Assembly (NCBI GenBank): GCA_018340375.1
Contig: JAFFJZ010000051.1
Span: forward strand, 1,532,501 to 1,596,500
Length of the DNA: 64,000 nt
Direction of reading: 5' to 3'
Origin: Gonatopus flavifemur
Lineage: Eukaryota > Arthropoda > Insecta > Hymenoptera > Dryinidae
Part shown: positions 10,356 to 21,959 of the stretch, in pieces
How positions within the stretch are numbered: the stretch's first letter is position 1
Layout of the letters: each line of letters starts with the position of its first letter
Notes under the pieces: generated by a model
Seen by the model: the letters and a program-made list of their open reading frames with translations, nothing else
What the model was told of the DNA's origin: nothing
Database searches by the model: none
Program-made: the position numbers and the translations under genes

Positions 10356-13290
10356 CCCTCAGGGTACGAATTGGGTTACGGTAACCCGAGCAATTTCGAA
10401 AAGTCGCACCAATTTTCAACAGGCGAGGAACAAGAGACTGGACTAGGGGGGGGGGGGGGGGAAGAAGTTCGAGATATCGACCACCTAAAGCCCGAACAAT
10501 ATCATTGGTTGTCGCTTTGTGACTGAGTTGTGCGCACTCAAAATCTTGCCTCGGGTAAATTCCACCCAGTTCGTACTGAACGTCACAAAAGTTGATGTTT
10601 TTAAGAAATATCAAAGTTGTGAAAAACTGTCACTCATTATTGATTGCATAAGGTTTGAGTCTATAAGAGTGATCGGAAGTGAAATTTCATTCGATAGAGG
10701 GCGTTGGTGTGTAATTCGTGGTGTCATTTTCAAGTGGTAGTATCCAACCTTCAGGATCGTTCTATCTTCAACTCATATACAGGTTTCTGATTGACTGGAG
10801 GATAGTAGAAGGTAATTGTATAATTATTACATGAATTAGCAATAATCTTATGCCTAATGCATGCTGATTACGATTTCCTATTGTTTCTTTGCAGTGGAAC
10901 GTATCTAATAGCAATTATATTGTGATCGGTGAAGTTATTCACATCTCAAAAAGGTTTGTAGATTATTTTTCCAAGAAGTGGGATATCTTTCCGTGAAAAA
11001 AAGTTGATATCTGAATTTCAAGGTCACTCATGCAAGTAATTATTTTTTTATGAAGATGATTACACGTCGAAAAATTCGAAGCGTCACAATTCTTGAAAAA
11101 TTATATGACTGCGAAGAAAATGAACCTGAGTATGAGATGATGCTACTCAATCGGAAACTTCTCATTCATCCGAAACCGATGCAGAGGAGAGCAACGAGGA
11201 CGATGAAGAGGAACCAGAGAAGGTGGAGGTAGTTTCCCGAACATCTAGCGAACCTGCACGCAAAAGAGGCCAACCAGCTTACCTGCGTTCGAAAAGTGGA
11301 CACAAATGGTCTCTATCTACCCCACAGCAGAGGAATGAGAGATCACAAAGTACTCACGCCCCTAGTCTCAAGGGTGATGCTATGGATGCCAAAACCCCAG
11401 TTGGAGCATGGAATGTTTCATTCTCTGATGAAATTTTGGAAATAATCATTAAACATACGAATGAGGAAATGAAAAGAACAATTCAAATAATGAGAGAAAA
11501 AGAAATACAGATTGTTCAATCAATCCACAATGAAATGGACATTGTAGAGTTGAGAGCAGTGATCGGATTATTATATTATGCAGGTGTTCATAAAATAAGC
11601 AAAAGTAGAACAATCAACTGGTGGGGTATTCATAGCATGCCTTTATTCAGAGCAACTATGCAACGGAATCGTTCCACTTTTATATTGAATTGCTTGCGTT
11701 TTGATGACGAAAGTACACGGGCAGAAAGACGAGATACTGATCGTTTTACACACATTCGTGAGATTTGGGATTCATTCATATCTAATTGTACAAATAATTA
11801 TGAACCTGATCAAAATTGTACAATTGACGAACAACTGCTCTCTTTCCGAGGGCGTTATTGTTTCAAATGTATATTCCGTCGAAACCGGATAAGTATGATA
11901 TTAAGATCGCATCTATAAATGATGCAGTTACGCATTATATGATAAATGCTATACCTCATTGCGGAACTGTAACTGAGAAAGAAGAAAATGAACCTGTACC
12001 AACTTATTATGTGAGAAAATCAAGTGAATCGATTCATCACACTGGACGTAATATCACTTGTGATAATTGGTTCACTTCGTATCCTCTTGTTCAGATGATG
12101 AAGAAAGCTAACAATTTGACCATGGTAGGAACGATAAAAAAAAACAAACGATTCCATATTCCTTCAAGACAGTTTCTACGAGTTCTTGTAGGTCACAATT
12201 TTGCTAACCAGATAATAATACTCTTGTTTCATATAACCTGAGAAATAAAAATAGTATTACTTCTATCCTCGCTCCACCAGACAGGTAAGATTGATGAGAA
12301 CAGTGGCAAACCAGAAGTTGTTATGTTTTATAATAAAACAAAGGGTGGTACAGATGCCTTCGATCAAAAACGCCATCAATACACTTGTGCTAGAAGAACA
12401 TCGAGGTGGCCTTTAAGAACATTTCATGATATGCTTGACCAAAGTAACGTAAATAGTTTCATTTTATACAATTTGAACCAAGAAAATCAAGCTATGAATA
12501 GAATTCAATTCATGATAGGATTGTCAATGCAGCTTATAAAACCTTTATTGATCAGGAGAATAGCCATAGCAACTCTTCCCTCACAATCACGTCACGCAAT
12601 TGGGAACTATCCGAATACTGGGGATTTACCAGAAGAACAAGACATTGGGCACGAGTTGGCAGATAATAAGATGTTGAAACAAAAGCGTTGTAATTTATGT
12701 CCTTCTTCTCTGGACCGTAAAACTTATTATAAATGTTTACGATGTGGAGAAGCGATGTGCAGAGAACATGTAGCGAAGATATGCTCCAAATGCGCGCAAT
12801 AAATGTACATATATATATATGTCAAACGTTGATTTCTCCAATTAAAATGAAAAGATTCTTTTGAAAACGTCGTTTTTTTGCTGGACCAAAAATAGTATAC
12901 TTTCATACCTTCAAAAGAAATATGTTTTTCGGAACGAACAGGAAAACTGTCGTATGTCCATGAAAGAACAACTCTTCAGCTTTTCAGTGAACATATATAA
13001 AGTTTTTTTATCTTTCGTTATCATAAAAATATAAGTGTTTCAAAAAAAACCACGATTTGTCGGAACAATGTTGAAGTTTTTTCTCCTATTCCTCCATATC
13101 TTTTCGAATCATGAGAATATAATCATTCCACTCAAACTATCAAATTTTTGAGAAAATTTACGATCGATTGAAAGAAAAATTCATCCCGATTGACTAATCT
13201 CGCTCTGAGATATAAGTAATCAAAGTCTGTGGGTTACGCTAACCCATGTTCGTACTACACGTAACTTTTTTGAAGTTCGTACCCTGAGGG
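10356..13290 (+). mobile_element. piggyBac element flanked by TTAG
   Basis: A perfect 15-bp inverted repeat CCCTCAGGGTACGAA occurs at 10356-10370 and as its reverse complement at 13276-13290. Just inside each end is a small palindrome (GGGTTACGGTAACCC on the left, GGGTTACGCTAACCC on the right). The flanks are TTAG (10352-10355) and TTAG (13291-13294), whereas piggyBac normally duplicates TTAA. The length is 2935 bp. A run of 16 G lies near 10446. It contains a frameshifted piggyBac transposase. Confidence 0.92.
11050..12802 (+). pseudogene. piggyBac transposase, frameshifted
   Basis: This was a DDD transposase cutting at TTAA. The N-terminal part (11050-11232, acidic and basic) shifts frame into 11223-11918, which holds the DDE_Tnp_1_7 start (WWGIHSMPLFRATM) and the first catalytic Asp in TIDEQLLSFRGR (codon 11826-11828). 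A shift leads to 11858-12241 with the second Asp in CDNWFTS (12062-12064). Further shifts lie near 12210-12270. The last frame, 12323-12802, holds the third Asp in KGGTDAFDQ (12353-12355) and ends in a Cys-rich domain (CNLC, CLRCGEAMC, CSKC) like the piggyBac C-terminal zinc-binding domain. Spacings of about 79 and 97 residues fit piggyBac. All catalytic residues survive, but at least three frame breaks make this copy non-functional. Confidence 0.92.
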
Positions 13291-13294
13291 TTAG

Positions 13295-13850
13295 GTGAAG
13301 CCGTTGATGACCATCCCACAGTCAATCCAAAAGAAAATATGGCCAAGTTGGGTGAAACGTTCAAGAATCGAGCGAAATCAACATTGTACTTCGACACAGT
13401 TTCAATGTGAATCCAATTCAGAGACAAATAATACCTATCAGAACACATATCACGTAGTAGTACATAATTGATAAATGAAACGATAAAGAATTTGATATAC
13501 AAAATTGTCGTGTGGTTGTATCTTCGAAGCAACTACTCGCAAATGGAAATTCACAACTCATGTTTATCATCCTCAATTTGAGGAAATCATAACTTTCACC
13601 AGTCATAATGATGTCACGTTTGCTGATTATAGCCAACAGATAATCAAGGGTGGAACGATGTTCGTGGTTTGCTCTGATACAGGAGCACATTCACTACGGG
13701 TGTCAATTTTGAATACGATAGGATACCTAAATAGCGTTTTTCAAATACCCAAATAACCTGATCCTAAGGAAAACTAAATCTTCGGCTCATGTTTTCCGTG
13801 TCAAAAAAATCCAGGTGGTTCCGGTAAGAGCCTATGTGTAAATCCCTGGG
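13295..13850. other. No gene recognised
   Basis: This is the flank of the piggyBac insertion. Opposing open frames at 13239-13690 (minus) and 13505-13756 (plus) overlap and show no domain. Confidence 0.3.
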
Positions 13851-14356
13851 AACCCATGGGCACGGAGAAGAATGGAGCTCGGAAGGATAGTAATCTTGAA
13901 TAGAAAATTGGAGAATATTTCTTGGAATCTAAGAATTTTCTTGAGTTCGTCATAAACATAAAACGGTTCACATTTCTCTTGAATATTGCTCGGAAAACAA
14001 TGGAAAATTATCAATACTCAACAAATCATGAAAACAAATATGAAGTTTCCAAAAGTCGTGCATGAAATGTTACAAAGTGAGTAACAAAATTTTGATATCT
14101 TATTTTCAAATTACAGAATTTTGTTATTCACTTTGTGAAATTTCATGCGCAACTTTTGGAAACTGCATATTTGTTCTTATGATTTGTTGAGTATTGATAA
14201 TTTTTCATTGTTTTTCGAGCAATATTCAAGAGGAATCTGAACCGTTTTATGTTCATTATGAACTTGAGGAAAATTCTCAGATTTTAAGAAATATTCTTCA
14301 ATTTTCTATTAAAGATTACTATGCTTTCAAGCTGCATCTTTCTCCGTGGGTACCCA
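13851..14356. repeat. Foldback element, about 240-bp arms
   Basis: The sequence from 13851 inward (GGGAACCC, CACGGAGAA, TAGTAATCTT, CAATATTC) recurs in reverse complement from 14356 inward, with a centre near 14105. The innermost arms TTACAAAGTGAGTAACAAAATT and AATTTTGTTATTCACTTTGTGAA are nearly perfect. It has no coding capacity. The two halves differ by about 10-15% by eye, so it is not new. Confidence 0.8.
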
Positions 14357-14394
14357 CTCATTCTCATGCGGGTTCTTAGGCAATTCCATTTGGG

Positions 14395-14585
14395 ACCCAA
14401 GGAAATTTTCGGTAGGGGGTCTTTTTGCCGAAAACGTTTTTCGCTGAATACACTGTAATTTGACAATCGATAGTCACCTCTAGAAATCACTAGGAGATTC
14501 CGTAGTGATCTCTAGAAATGACTAGCGATTGTCGAATTGAGTTTATTCGGCGAAAAGACCCTCTACCAAATTTTCCTTGTGTTCG
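14395..14585. repeat. Second palindromic element next to the foldback
   Basis: The left arm (AAGGAAATTTTCGGTAG, GGGTCTTTTTGCCGAA, TTTGACAATCGATAGTCA) matches the right arm in reverse complement (TCGACAATCGCTAGTCAT, GGGTCTTTTCGCCGAA, AAGGAAAATTTGGTAG). The centre near 14495 repeats CTCTAGAAATSACTAG. It is probably a separate short MITE. Confidence 0.7.
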
Positions 14586-16188
14586 TAACGTTTGCGAGTC
14601 CAATCTGAAAGCACTCGTGGTCGTACTATATAGCGACGGCTGTCGTGGCAGTAGTGTAGTCTTGCAAAACAAACATATCAGCTCTGTTTATTCACTATCG
14701 TTTTTCAGTCTCAGAGGGATACGAACTCTCCCGCCTATTTCAAAATACGGTTGGAAGAGTTTCTGTTTCTGTCTTTCTTAAACTCCTGTCATATACGGGC
14801 TCGGTCTATCTATACTACGTCTTTGTTATTTAACATTGTTTGTATATCTAAATATACAGTATATATAGATGTACAAAGTTCATAACCAACACTGCAATGA
14901 TTTACTGTAAAATTTGTCAATACTGCGCGATGGTGATTTTGATAATACAAGATCGAGATTTAGTCAAGATCTTGACCAACTGATCTCGACGATACGCTTT
15001 TCTCGATTGGTACATATTGTTCTTGTCTTGAATGCTATTTTACGCATCTCGTCTCGATATTGTCTCGATTTCCAAGACAAGACAAGACAAGATCAATAAT
15101 TTCTCGAATCTCGCGGAAGCACTAGCCGAATCTCAACGAGTTTCAGACGAACTATTTACATTCGTATAATAAATCATGAGAAATGATTCAGAAGAATATC
15201 ATTTTTCAATAATTCTTCAAGTTTCCAAAAAACAATCATCTTAGATATCCTCTAGAAATGTTATGATCACTTGAAGTCGACTTTTATTATTTCGTGGTTA
15301 TCCACTGTTTCACCGACGATCAAAGAGATAACATTTTTCCAATGCATCTGTTTTCTCATTCAATAGAACATGAATCTAAATTATTCAAATATATATGAGA
15401 ATTCCTATGGTTGAATAAATTAGATGAACATTTCACATTTCAGGTGTATAAGAAACATGTAATACGTATTTCAGACACAATTCCAGTAAAAAAATTGTCT
15501 GCATCGTGTAGGAGCTTTATTGATGGATCAAAGGTTATTGTTGTAGTAATATTCAATGAAATTCATTGGTTTTTTTTAATTAGATTAATTATTTTATTCC
15601 TAGATGATTTTGATTCAAGCGAAGTTCATATACATTTTTAAGCTCCGCTACATTTATACAAAACCGTAGCCAAGAGGCAGGGAAGTCAGATCTTGGTTGT
15701 CAAAAATCCAAGTTCGATTCCGAGGAAAATCGACTTTTTTTTTTCTCATTTAGGAATGTTACTTTTGTTGTCACATTTTCAACGTTGTTCTCGACGCTGT
15801 TTTCAACGTTGTTTCCAACGTTTGTTTCACGTGGTTTTTTCCCTGGGTTTGAAGAACCTGAATCGGTTTGCTAGTATATTATTATCATAGCATTGAAATA
15901 AAGTTTCAGTACCATGACCTATTGCCACACTTGTCAATATAATTTTGCCAAACTATTCCCATACTCTTGCAAGGCCATCTATTTTGATTATGGCAGTATG
16001 GGAAAAGTTTGGTTGAGTCCCAAACCCCAGATCCTTTCCCAAATTCCCACCCATACTCTCCCAATACTCAGCTCATACCGTAGTCAAACCTCCACCAAGA
16101 TCATTTTCATATTTTTCCTACATTATTTCTGAATCTTTCTGTACGTATTCTCAGACTGTGTCCAGATTTTTTGTGAGACTCGTGTCAT
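14586..16188. other. Non-coding; minor repeats
   Basis: A TCTCGAT or CAAGA-rich simple stretch lies at 14940-15095. A short reiteration of TTTTCAACGTTGTT lies at 15776-15830. A small inverted pair, CCAAACTATTCCCATACT and AGTATGGGAAAAGTTTGG, lies at about 15948-16013. The open frame 15411-15641 contains two acceptor-like CAG or TAG sites but shows no family I recognise. Confidence 0.35.
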
Positions 16189-16296
16189 ACCCACATAGCA
16201 CTGAAGAGTCTCTAAACGTTGTCAGAACCTTCAGAGAACTCTAAACGTTCTAGGAATGTTGTCAGAATGTTCTCAAAAGTTTCATGCTATGTGGGT
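16189..16296. repeat. Short foldback, ACCCACATAGCA ends
   Basis: ACCCACATAGCA at 16189-16200 is exactly inverted as TGCTATGTGGGT at 16285-16296. The interior is built of GTCAGAA, TCTAAACGTT and GTTCT words. It belongs with the small elements at 38535 and 45702. Confidence 0.65.
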
Positions 16297-16955
16297 ACTA
16301 TTGCCAGCCAATTTTTTTCTGCGCGGGCACATCGTATATCAAGTTTTTTTATTCAAGCACAAATTATCGTGTCTTGAAGTTAAACACGATAAATTAGCGA
16401 ATCCACAATGAAATATGGAATAGGAAATTGCGAATCCTTATATAAATTTGTCAATTTGATTTCACGTGAGTTTGTATGAACTGATAATAAATAAGTATCT
16501 ACTGAGAGAGACTCAGGTGGTTTCGAAAGTTGAAATTTTGACATGAATAGATAAAAAAATTCACGATTTTGTCAATATTTGATAACTGAGTCTTGAGAAT
16601 GATGAGTGGGCAAATGATTCATCTTCCATTGGGAGTCTCATTACAAGTATTCCCATTAAAAACACTCTCGTCTCATATATTCACTATATTTCAGAGTGTA
16701 TGAGAACATGGGCATATCCGTCATCTTGGATTATTATCTATAATCGTCTCTTGTTTCGTGATTCGCGAGATTTCGTTACTAATCTCTGATAAATACCGGC
16801 CGGCTTTCGGTGCGACGATATTTGTTTCTTTCAATTGGCCCGATTGATATTCGCTGTTATCATTGCCGAATTCGGCCCGTCATCTACATTCTGTTGGGCC
16901 GATTTCGGTACGTCCGTCATTGCACGCATGGATTTTTGACTGATGATTGAACTCA
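16297..16955. other. No gene recognised
   Basis: AT-rich sequence. A GC-richer patch at 16795-16925 reiterates GGCCGA, TTCGG and CGGCCCGTC in both orientations and looks like part of a decayed repeat. Confidence 0.3.
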
Positions 16956-16959
16956 CAAC

Positions 16960-17115
16960 GACTGAATTCAAAACGTCTGACACGATATCCTCAAACACTT
17001 CGGGGATTGTGCTTGAATTACATATAGGCCTGTAGTTCTTGACATCAGACTGGTCCCCAGATTTGAATATGGGTGATTCTCAGTTAAGAGGTATTTCTTG
17101 CGGCAATTAAAGAAA
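16960..17115 (-). pseudogene. Non-LTR retrotransposon reverse-transcriptase fragment
   Basis: The minus strand reads PIFKSGDQSDVKNYRPIC followed by an IPEVFEDIV stretch. This is the conserved reverse-transcriptase block 1-2 of Jockey/I-type elements (P.fKsGd...NYRPIs..s...kvfE.iv). Upstream, in a shifted frame, are remnants resembling the usual lead-in. No catalytic palm motif is present. It is a short, isolated, decayed fragment, not obviously part of the copy at 934-1810. Confidence 0.8.
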
Positions 17116-17119
17116 AATA

Positions 17120-18039
17120 CTGAAAATTGAGCATTACAGTTTACCAAAAGGGCTAGCATGATAAATAACTTCATTATCTATGAGGTACATCATGTTTCAG
17201 TGATGAAATTTCAACGGAGTTTTTGAAATTTAGGATAAAGTGCAAGAAATGTATCTTCCTTTTCCGGTCTTTCCTCGTTTGTCGTACGAAATCACTAGGA
17301 AACGGGATCCTATTCCGCTCATATTGTTATAATACTTCGTGTATATGTTCTTCCGTTAATGAATTATCGTGTTGTAGAGTTGGAACTACCAATGTTTTCC
17401 TCGAAAGTGATTTTTTTTCAGTTCAAATTCTGTCCTCAACTTTGATGTATCCTCCACTGGCATACTCTTATACTCATAGATAACCATCGGATGTTTCACG
17501 AAAATTCCTATCCACATGTAAGGGGTCAGGAATAATGTAAAGTTGCCAACAAATATCAATTGAATTGATCAGCAATCTTCATTGATTACTTTCTCCGATT
17601 TCTCAACGTGGTTTGAGTATTAGGTTAGGTGATCATGGTATCTCCTCTGGTTGATTCTTCCCAATGGAGAACGATTTATTCACTATTGTCGTTATTGTTA
17701 ATACACTATATTAAGTTGAGTGGTAAATTTGTTAAATGTTCAGGTAAGTCAAAACTCTACGTTTGTTTTAATCTGAACATTTCTTCCAAAAGGTATCTCC
17801 CCTGTCTGTATTTCCCTCAGCAACTGATCAGTTGGCCAGGGGAAATACAAAATATCCAGGGGAGATACAAAGTGTCTACAAGAAATTTCACGTTATACGT
17901 TCAACATTATTCCATACAAATTGACGTCTAACTATGGATTTCAACAACCAAACTTGATTGCAGATCGTCTCTACACCGAAAAAATTGAATGGCTCAAAAA
18001 GTTTGTATCTCCCCAAATAGTAATCAAGATATCTTTAAG
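17120..18039. other. Non-coding; one short palindrome
   Basis: At 17793-17878, GTATCTCCCCTG...CTGTATTTCCCT is inverted as AGGGGAAATACA...CAGGGGAGATAC around a TGATCA centre, giving a hairpin of about 86 bp. The frame 17629-17931 runs through it and is not supported as a gene. Confidence 0.45.
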
Positions 18040-18430
18040 AATTCTGAAACAAATCTCGCGAAAGTGTAAGATATCTTGAAGAACTTTCTGAAAGGTACCT
18101 TTTATTATTCTGAAAGATATCTTATGCAACACTGATAGATAGCTCAATGATATCTGAAAGACTTCTGAAAAACGTCTTGAAGAACTCTATAAGATTTTTC
18201 AAAGATCTCTCAAAGATTTCTTGAAGATCTCTCAAAGATTTCTTGAAGATCTCTTGAAGATTTCTTGGAAATCTCTTGAAGATTTTTTAAAGATTTCTCA
18301 AAGACTTCTTGAAGAGTTCTGAAAGATTTATGGAAGATTTCTCAGGAATTTCTCAAGTTGTTCTTCGAGATTTCTTAAAGATATCTTTAGGAGTCCTGAA
18401 AGATTCCTCAAAGCATTCTTGAGGAGATAC
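18040..18430. repeat. Degenerate short-period repeat, AAGATTTCTTGAAGATTTCT type
   Basis: About 390 bp are made of imperfect units of AAGAT, TTCTTGAAGA and TCTCAAAGA (period near 18-20 bp), rich in GAA and TTC triplets. It is not coding in any frame. Similar words make up the interiors of the foldbacks at 38535 and 45702. Confidence 0.6.
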
Positions 18431-18840
18431 TAGCCCAGGGACGCTAGCTGGCTTTTCTTTTGTGATTTCTGCAAAATACTGAAATAATCAAAAAAATGAT
18501 CCATACAGCAGTTTTCCAATACCCTCAGAAATGCTGCATAGAGCGATATTTTGAATATATTCGTGTATTTCTAAAAAAGTCACATAAGAAAAATTTGGCT
18601 GGGGTTCCGGCGCTAGTATCACTTTAATTACCCCAAAATTAAGTCGATAAGATCAGATCTGGAATTTATTGGGGAAAATTTTAAAAATTCATATGGGACT
18701 GATTAATTGAGATAAATCAATAGTTCAAAAATCAGGATAAATAATACTCCAAGTATTGATTTGTCTCATTCAGATGAATTTTCTAAGATTTCCTCCAAAT
18801 TTCATTCTATACTCAACCTAGAGAACCTATTCATTTCATA

Positions 18841-18935
18841 CAGCACAAATCTTCCTGGCGACGTCCTCAGGAGATCCTGGGGATATTGCAATGTTTCTAG
18901 GATATCCTGAGGACGACGTCAGAAGATTTGTGCTG
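18841..18935. repeat. Short palindrome, CAGCACAAATCTTC ends
   Basis: CAGCACAAATCTTC with GACGTCCTCAGGA (18841-18872) is inverted as TCCTGAGGACGACGTC with GAAGATTTGTGCTG (18905-18935). The arms are about 31 bp, and the 95-bp hairpin is a MITE-like element. Confidence 0.7.
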
Positions 18936-18940
18936 TGCAG

Positions 18941-20684
18941 GTTCATTCTACAAAATCGAAGATATTTTGCGGATTTTTTCATAAAAGTCTCGAAGAAATC
19001 TTTGAGATTTTTTGCATGTGTTACCTCACTTAAATTGGTCTGAATTCAGTTTGTATTGATATTAAATAAATTATGAAGAAAATCTAAAAACCAAGTTCAA
19101 CTATATACTAGTCCCCGGTACTAGCCTGATCGTTCATGTATGATGTTCCAAAAATACTTCAGTATTCTCAGCATACTGCCTCAGTGCCGAAATTTTGAGT
19201 ATGCATAGAATTCATGTGCATAATATGTTTCGAATATTGAAGTATTTTCGAGATATATTGTACAAAGGATTTGACTGGCATCCCCCGCGCCAGTATTCTC
19301 GTGAATGATGTTATCAAAACATTTTCAAATAATTCGAACAAATACAAAAGAGATCATTCATAAGATACTTTCGCTTTTCAATATGTCTTCCTCTGTCAGA
19401 CCTTATTAACTTCACGTTGATGTGACGAAGATATGAAGGACGAAAAGCGAACGTGTTTTATGGATGATCCTAAAGTACTCTGCCAATAGATGGATACATG
19501 GATTCGTCGATTGCCTTGATTGCATCAAAGAATAATGACGATTTCAAAGAAAACTTTTTTTCACCAATATCCATGGATGCATGTCCCTATTGATTCCCTG
19601 TTGATGAAACTCTTATGAAACCATCACAGGGCCATGATTGCACCGTGGTATGAGATTCATCCTAATTGATTGATTAGAAAACGAGATATATACGTTCACA
19701 AAAAAAGACCATTGTGGTTATACTTTTTGCTTCCCCAAATCACTTTTTCTTTAATAAATCAAGCCGGAATTAGTACGGAACCAACCTGGATCTAGGAATG
19801 AGTAAAAAATGTAATCCCAATGAAATAATCACAATAAAAGTTATTCGCATAATCGTAACCTTCAAAATACTCCAAAATTTATTTCCAAAGTGTAATATTC
19901 ACTCTCCATTCCTCTTTTTCTATTTGCGTGAAATCGATATGAAACAATCATCCTCATATATCAACTGTGCTCAGAGTTTTATGTCATTTGAATCATTCAA
20001 AGACAAGAAAGGCATGCTTTAGAATATTGCCAAATATAACCGATTCCGAACATTTTTTTTTCAACCTACACTTGATCTCTCAATCAACTTGAATGAAACT
20101 CACATGCAACCATTATGAAGCCATTACTGAGGCGTAGTGTAGGTTTCATTGCAATCAGATGATCAGAACAGGAGACATGCTAGTTCGCTAAAATGTTCAT
20201 TTTTGAATCAGATCGAAACTTGAATGGAACCATTATCACCTTGGCCCAAAACTGTGATCAAAATTCCATGACGATTGGATGTTTTGAACGGTAGATATTT
20301 GCGTTTGCAGTTTGTTGGTAGGTTGACAGATTCGACAGACAGACAAGAAACCGAAATTGTTTCCTGTGTTCAGAAAATCATTTTGCTGTAAGAAATTTCC
20401 ATCCGGAAACAAAGAATTTTTCGGCTTCCGAAAACGACCACAAAACTTCTCGTTACCAAACAAGGGAGCGATAAATAATAAGGGAAATCATGTACCGTTG
20501 AAGGAAATATTTTATTGTACACAGGGTCTTATCAAAATACTCATTTGTTTCAAGTCATGCGATATCGCATTTTATCACCAGCATGGTTTAGCCAACTTTG
20601 GAAATGCTTTGTGATACAAGCAATTGTACCTTCGTCTCTGTACTTTTCCACACTATTAATTGTACCTGGTAAATAGAAACTTAC
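18941..20684. other. No gene; weak dispersed direct repeat
   Basis: AT-rich sequence. A diverged motif (GAAACCAT..., CATTATGAAGCCAT, GATCAGAA) recurs at about 19605-19690, 20095-20190 and 20220-20290, so an old repeat is probable. The frames at 19798-20022 and 20236-20614 lack domains. Confidence 0.3.
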
Positions 20685-20688
20685 TTAA

Positions 20689-20973
20689 CCCTCAAACCGT
20701 AACCCGGCTCAAAATCACGTCAACCGTAACCCCCGGTCTAACAGACCGCTATCACCTTCTTCTAGATATCAAAAGTTGTTGGAAGTGAAGAAAACATTTT
20801 TTGGATCATTAGAAATGTCTACGAGGTAGGATAGTGGGCTTATGTACAGAACTTAGTGAGCAATTCTGTGCAGAGTAGGAATGAAATGTCCAACAATTCA
20901 ACCAAAAAAGCTCGAATTACGAGCAAATACAATTTTGATAGCGGTCTGTGAGACCGGAGTTACGGTTGGAGGG
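20689..20973. mobile_element. piggyBac-type MITE, 285 bp, TTAA flanked
   Basis: TTAA lies at 20685-20688 and 20974-20977. The termini are CCCTCAAACCGTAAC (left) and, in reverse complement, CCCTCCAACCGTAAC (right). A second inner inverted repeat (GGTCTAACAGACCGCTATCA on the left against GGTCTCACAGACCGCTATCA on the right) adds about 30 bp of pairing. It has no coding capacity. The termini differ from both larger piggyBac elements here, so its mobiliser would be another family. Confidence 0.88.
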
Positions 20974-20977
20974 TTAA

Positions 20978-21735
20978 TTAACACGACATAATAATCACTC
21001 GTTTGTTTGAAAGAGGGAAAGATGGAGTGGAAAATAAATTATGGCCATAACTCCAATAGTATCGAATTGATAGGGTTGAATGAAAAAAGCATCATAGGAT
21101 TAAATACGTAATACATCTCTAACTCATAATTTATCGAAAAGAAACCGGAAAGGAAAAACTAAGAAATGTTGAACTTCATTCTATTTTGTATGTACTTATT
21201 TTTCAACCCCATACTCAGTATAATTTCAGCGGAAGCAGTATTTTGACTGGAGTGGAATTTTTATTCCTGTTCATGATAATTTGTGGCCCAATTCAAATGT
21301 CAAAGGAGCGCTCAATGAATCGCTCACATGATTTTGGACTGATAACCCTCCTATGTTTAATATTTTTTGAATCTGAAACAAATTATGGAATTCTTTTCGA
21401 TATAAATATATCATGACACATCAATTTTTTGAAAGAATCCTCTTCAATGTCAGTCATATAAACAGGCCAACGTAGGGTACTATGAGATGAATTTTCTTTC
21501 CTGCTCAAGTAACACGAAATATTCTGAGCATATTCGCATAATATTGTATGTATCATTTATATTATTATGTTTCAGTAACATTTTTGGAAGATCCATTGTG
21601 TAACATGTGCCCAAGCAGCAATAGACCTTCGAACGTATATTTGAAATAGAAGAGTGGGTAGAATCCACGAATGAGACATGAAGAACATATAGAGAATGGT
21701 CATAAAATGTTCGAATGAGACAGTTTCAAATATGT
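20978..21735. other. No gene recognised
   Basis: AT-rich flank between two TTAA elements. The frames at 21186-21416 (plus) and 21480-21668 (minus) show no motif. Confidence 0.3.
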
Positions 21736-21959
21736 TTAACCTTTAGAGGACGGGGAATTTTCAGTACAAATCGACCTCTTCAAAATCGTGTATGTAATGC
21801 ATAAATCAAATATATAACTCACGACCAACCTCCGACCAAACAGGTGGTCCCTTTTGGGACCAGTCCCGTCCGGAAGAGAAAGGTCAATGCAAAAAAATGT
21901 GTGAAATGATCTTTGGGTGTTTTTTATCATAATTCTTTGCGCTGAAAAAGGAAAAAATA

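Noticed and set aside
12811..12830. Short (TA)n after the piggyBac transposase as a terminator
   Set aside because: Only a few TA units; nothing distinguishes it from local AT richness.
16795..16925. GC-rich CGGCCCG/CGGGCCGA patch considered as a Helitron hairpin
   Set aside because: No TC start, CTRR end or AT target context could be found.
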